A stretch of DNA of 5,954 nucleotides from Spirochaetales bacterium (GTDB lineage: Bacteria > Spirochaetota > Spirochaetia > Sphaerochaetales > Sphaerochaetaceae): the NCBI GenBank assembly GCA_022771185.1, contig JALFCJ010000152.1, positions 1 to 5,954 on the forward strand, given 5' to 3'. The notes below the pieces were generated by a model that ran no database searches, was not told where the DNA came from, and saw only the letters and a list, made by a program, of their open reading frames with translations. The position numbers and the translations under genes are program-made. Below are positions 5,373 to 5,954 of this stretch, one piece after another. Positions within the stretch are counted from its first letter, which is position 1; each line of letters starts with the position of its first letter.

Positions 5373-5954
5373 GAAGTCGTTATAACGACACTTTCAAAGC
5401 AATCATTACTCTCGCTCTTCCAATGATTGCAGAAGAGATATTATCCACGCTCCTCCAGTATGTAGACACTGCAATGGTTGGACGTCTCGGAGCTGAGGCC
5501 ACTTCCTCTGTCAATCTTACAGCGACGGTGAACTGGCTCATAGGCTCGCTGTTTTCCGCCTTTGGAGTGGCTGTCACAGCCATGATCAGCTCAGGTTTGG
5601 GAGCAGGAGACAAAAAGAGGATGAGAGAATCAAGCTACGGCGGATTCTTGATCGCCTCCGTCTTTGGAGTATTTATCTGCATAATCTCTCTTTCTATCGC
5701 CCACATTCTCCCTGTCTGGATGAATGCAGACTCTTCTATTGTGAAAAGTGCAGGAGATTATTTCTTCATTATTTCCATCTCACTGCCCTTCAGGTCACTT
5801 TCTCGAATAGAAGCCTGTGCTTTGAGGGCTGTGAAAGACAGCCGTACTCCAATGTTCATCAACCTCTCACAGAATATATTGCACATCATTCTGAACTATA
5901 TTCTCATCTACACTCTCAAAATGGGAGTAAAGGGGGCGGCATGGGCTTCTTTCA
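5369..5954 (+). CDS. MATE-family efflux transporter, 3' end outside window
   Basis: The ATG at 5369 overlaps the upstream stop as ATGA, and 195 codons remain open to the window end, so about 250 residues (the second half) are missing. MATE proteins are inner-membrane antiporters with 12 helices that export drugs, metabolites or lipid-linked compounds using a Na+ or H+ gradient. Five hydrophobic segments are visible at roughly residues 11-33, 50-76, 91-113, 129-150 and 162-183. Family signatures in order are ALPMIAEE (16-23), YVDTAMVGRLGAEA (31-44) with D33 in the first helix, the SSGLGAGD turn (74-81), ALRAVKDSRTPM (151-162, usual form LRA-G-T-TPM), and ILNYILI...MGVKGAAWASF (174-195). No strong Shine-Dalgarno is seen, which fits coupled translation from the gene before it. 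The substrate cannot be predicted. Confidence 0.88.
   Translation, partial: MRSRYNDTFKAIITLALPMIAEEILSTLLQYVDTAMVGRLGAEATSSVNLTATVNWLIGSLFSAFGVAVTAMISSGLGAGDKKRMRESSYGGFLIASVFGVFICIISLSIAHILPVWMNADSSIVKSAGDYFFIISISLPFRSLSRIEACALRAVKDSRTPMFINLSQNILHIILNYILIYTLKMGVKGAAWASF

Overview
The window carries six protein genes (two cut by the window edges) and two short divergent intergenic regions. No RNA genes, mobile elements or CRISPR arrays were found. Base composition is moderate (mid-40s % GC by eye) and arginine is mostly AGA/AGG. One secreted protein has a signal peptide ending in VFA|SG and a barrel-like, glycine- and aromatic-rich body, which suggests an outer-membraned bacterium. The overall flavour recalls spirochaetes (Treponema/Sphaerochaeta-like), but this is an impression; nothing here fixes the taxon.

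Layout, left to right. (1) Minus strand, 1-139: start of a small DUF2188-like protein that leaves the window. (2) Plus strand, 231-845: a 204-aa exported, probably outer-membrane, protein. These two genes diverge from a 91-bp gap holding a TGTCAA-N5-TTGACA palindrome. (3) Minus strand, 839-2029: a 396-aa cytoplasmic protein with a possible galactose-mutarotase-like beta-sandwich fold, meeting gene 2 tail to tail with a 7-bp overlap. (4) A 128-bp divergent intergenic region with a perfect 9-bp inverted repeat (2069-2104), a candidate operator. (5) Plus-strand operon 2158-5954+: a full-length GH36 alpha-galactosidase homologue, a GpsA-type NAD(P)-dependent glycerol-3-phosphate dehydrogenase and a MATE-family transporter (incomplete), each joined to the next by a 4-bp ATGA stop/start overlap.

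The main point of interest is the GH36 protein. It is full length, in frame, and keeps the residues that form the first half of the galactose-binding pocket (W332, D362, D363, W407, R439). The catalytic nucleophile motif KWDMNR has become RWGFSR (Asp to Gly474), the acid/base Asp has become Glu543, the CASGGG loop is changed, and the downstream HVS..PNHQ and YELD motifs are lost. It reads as a natural pseudo-glycosidase or an enzyme with changed chemistry. It is co-translated with a catalytically intact GpsA-like dehydrogenase and a MATE exporter, and divergently placed from a mutarotase-like gene. A link between an alpha-galactoside-binding protein, glycerol phosphate and membrane transport is possible, but it is inference only.
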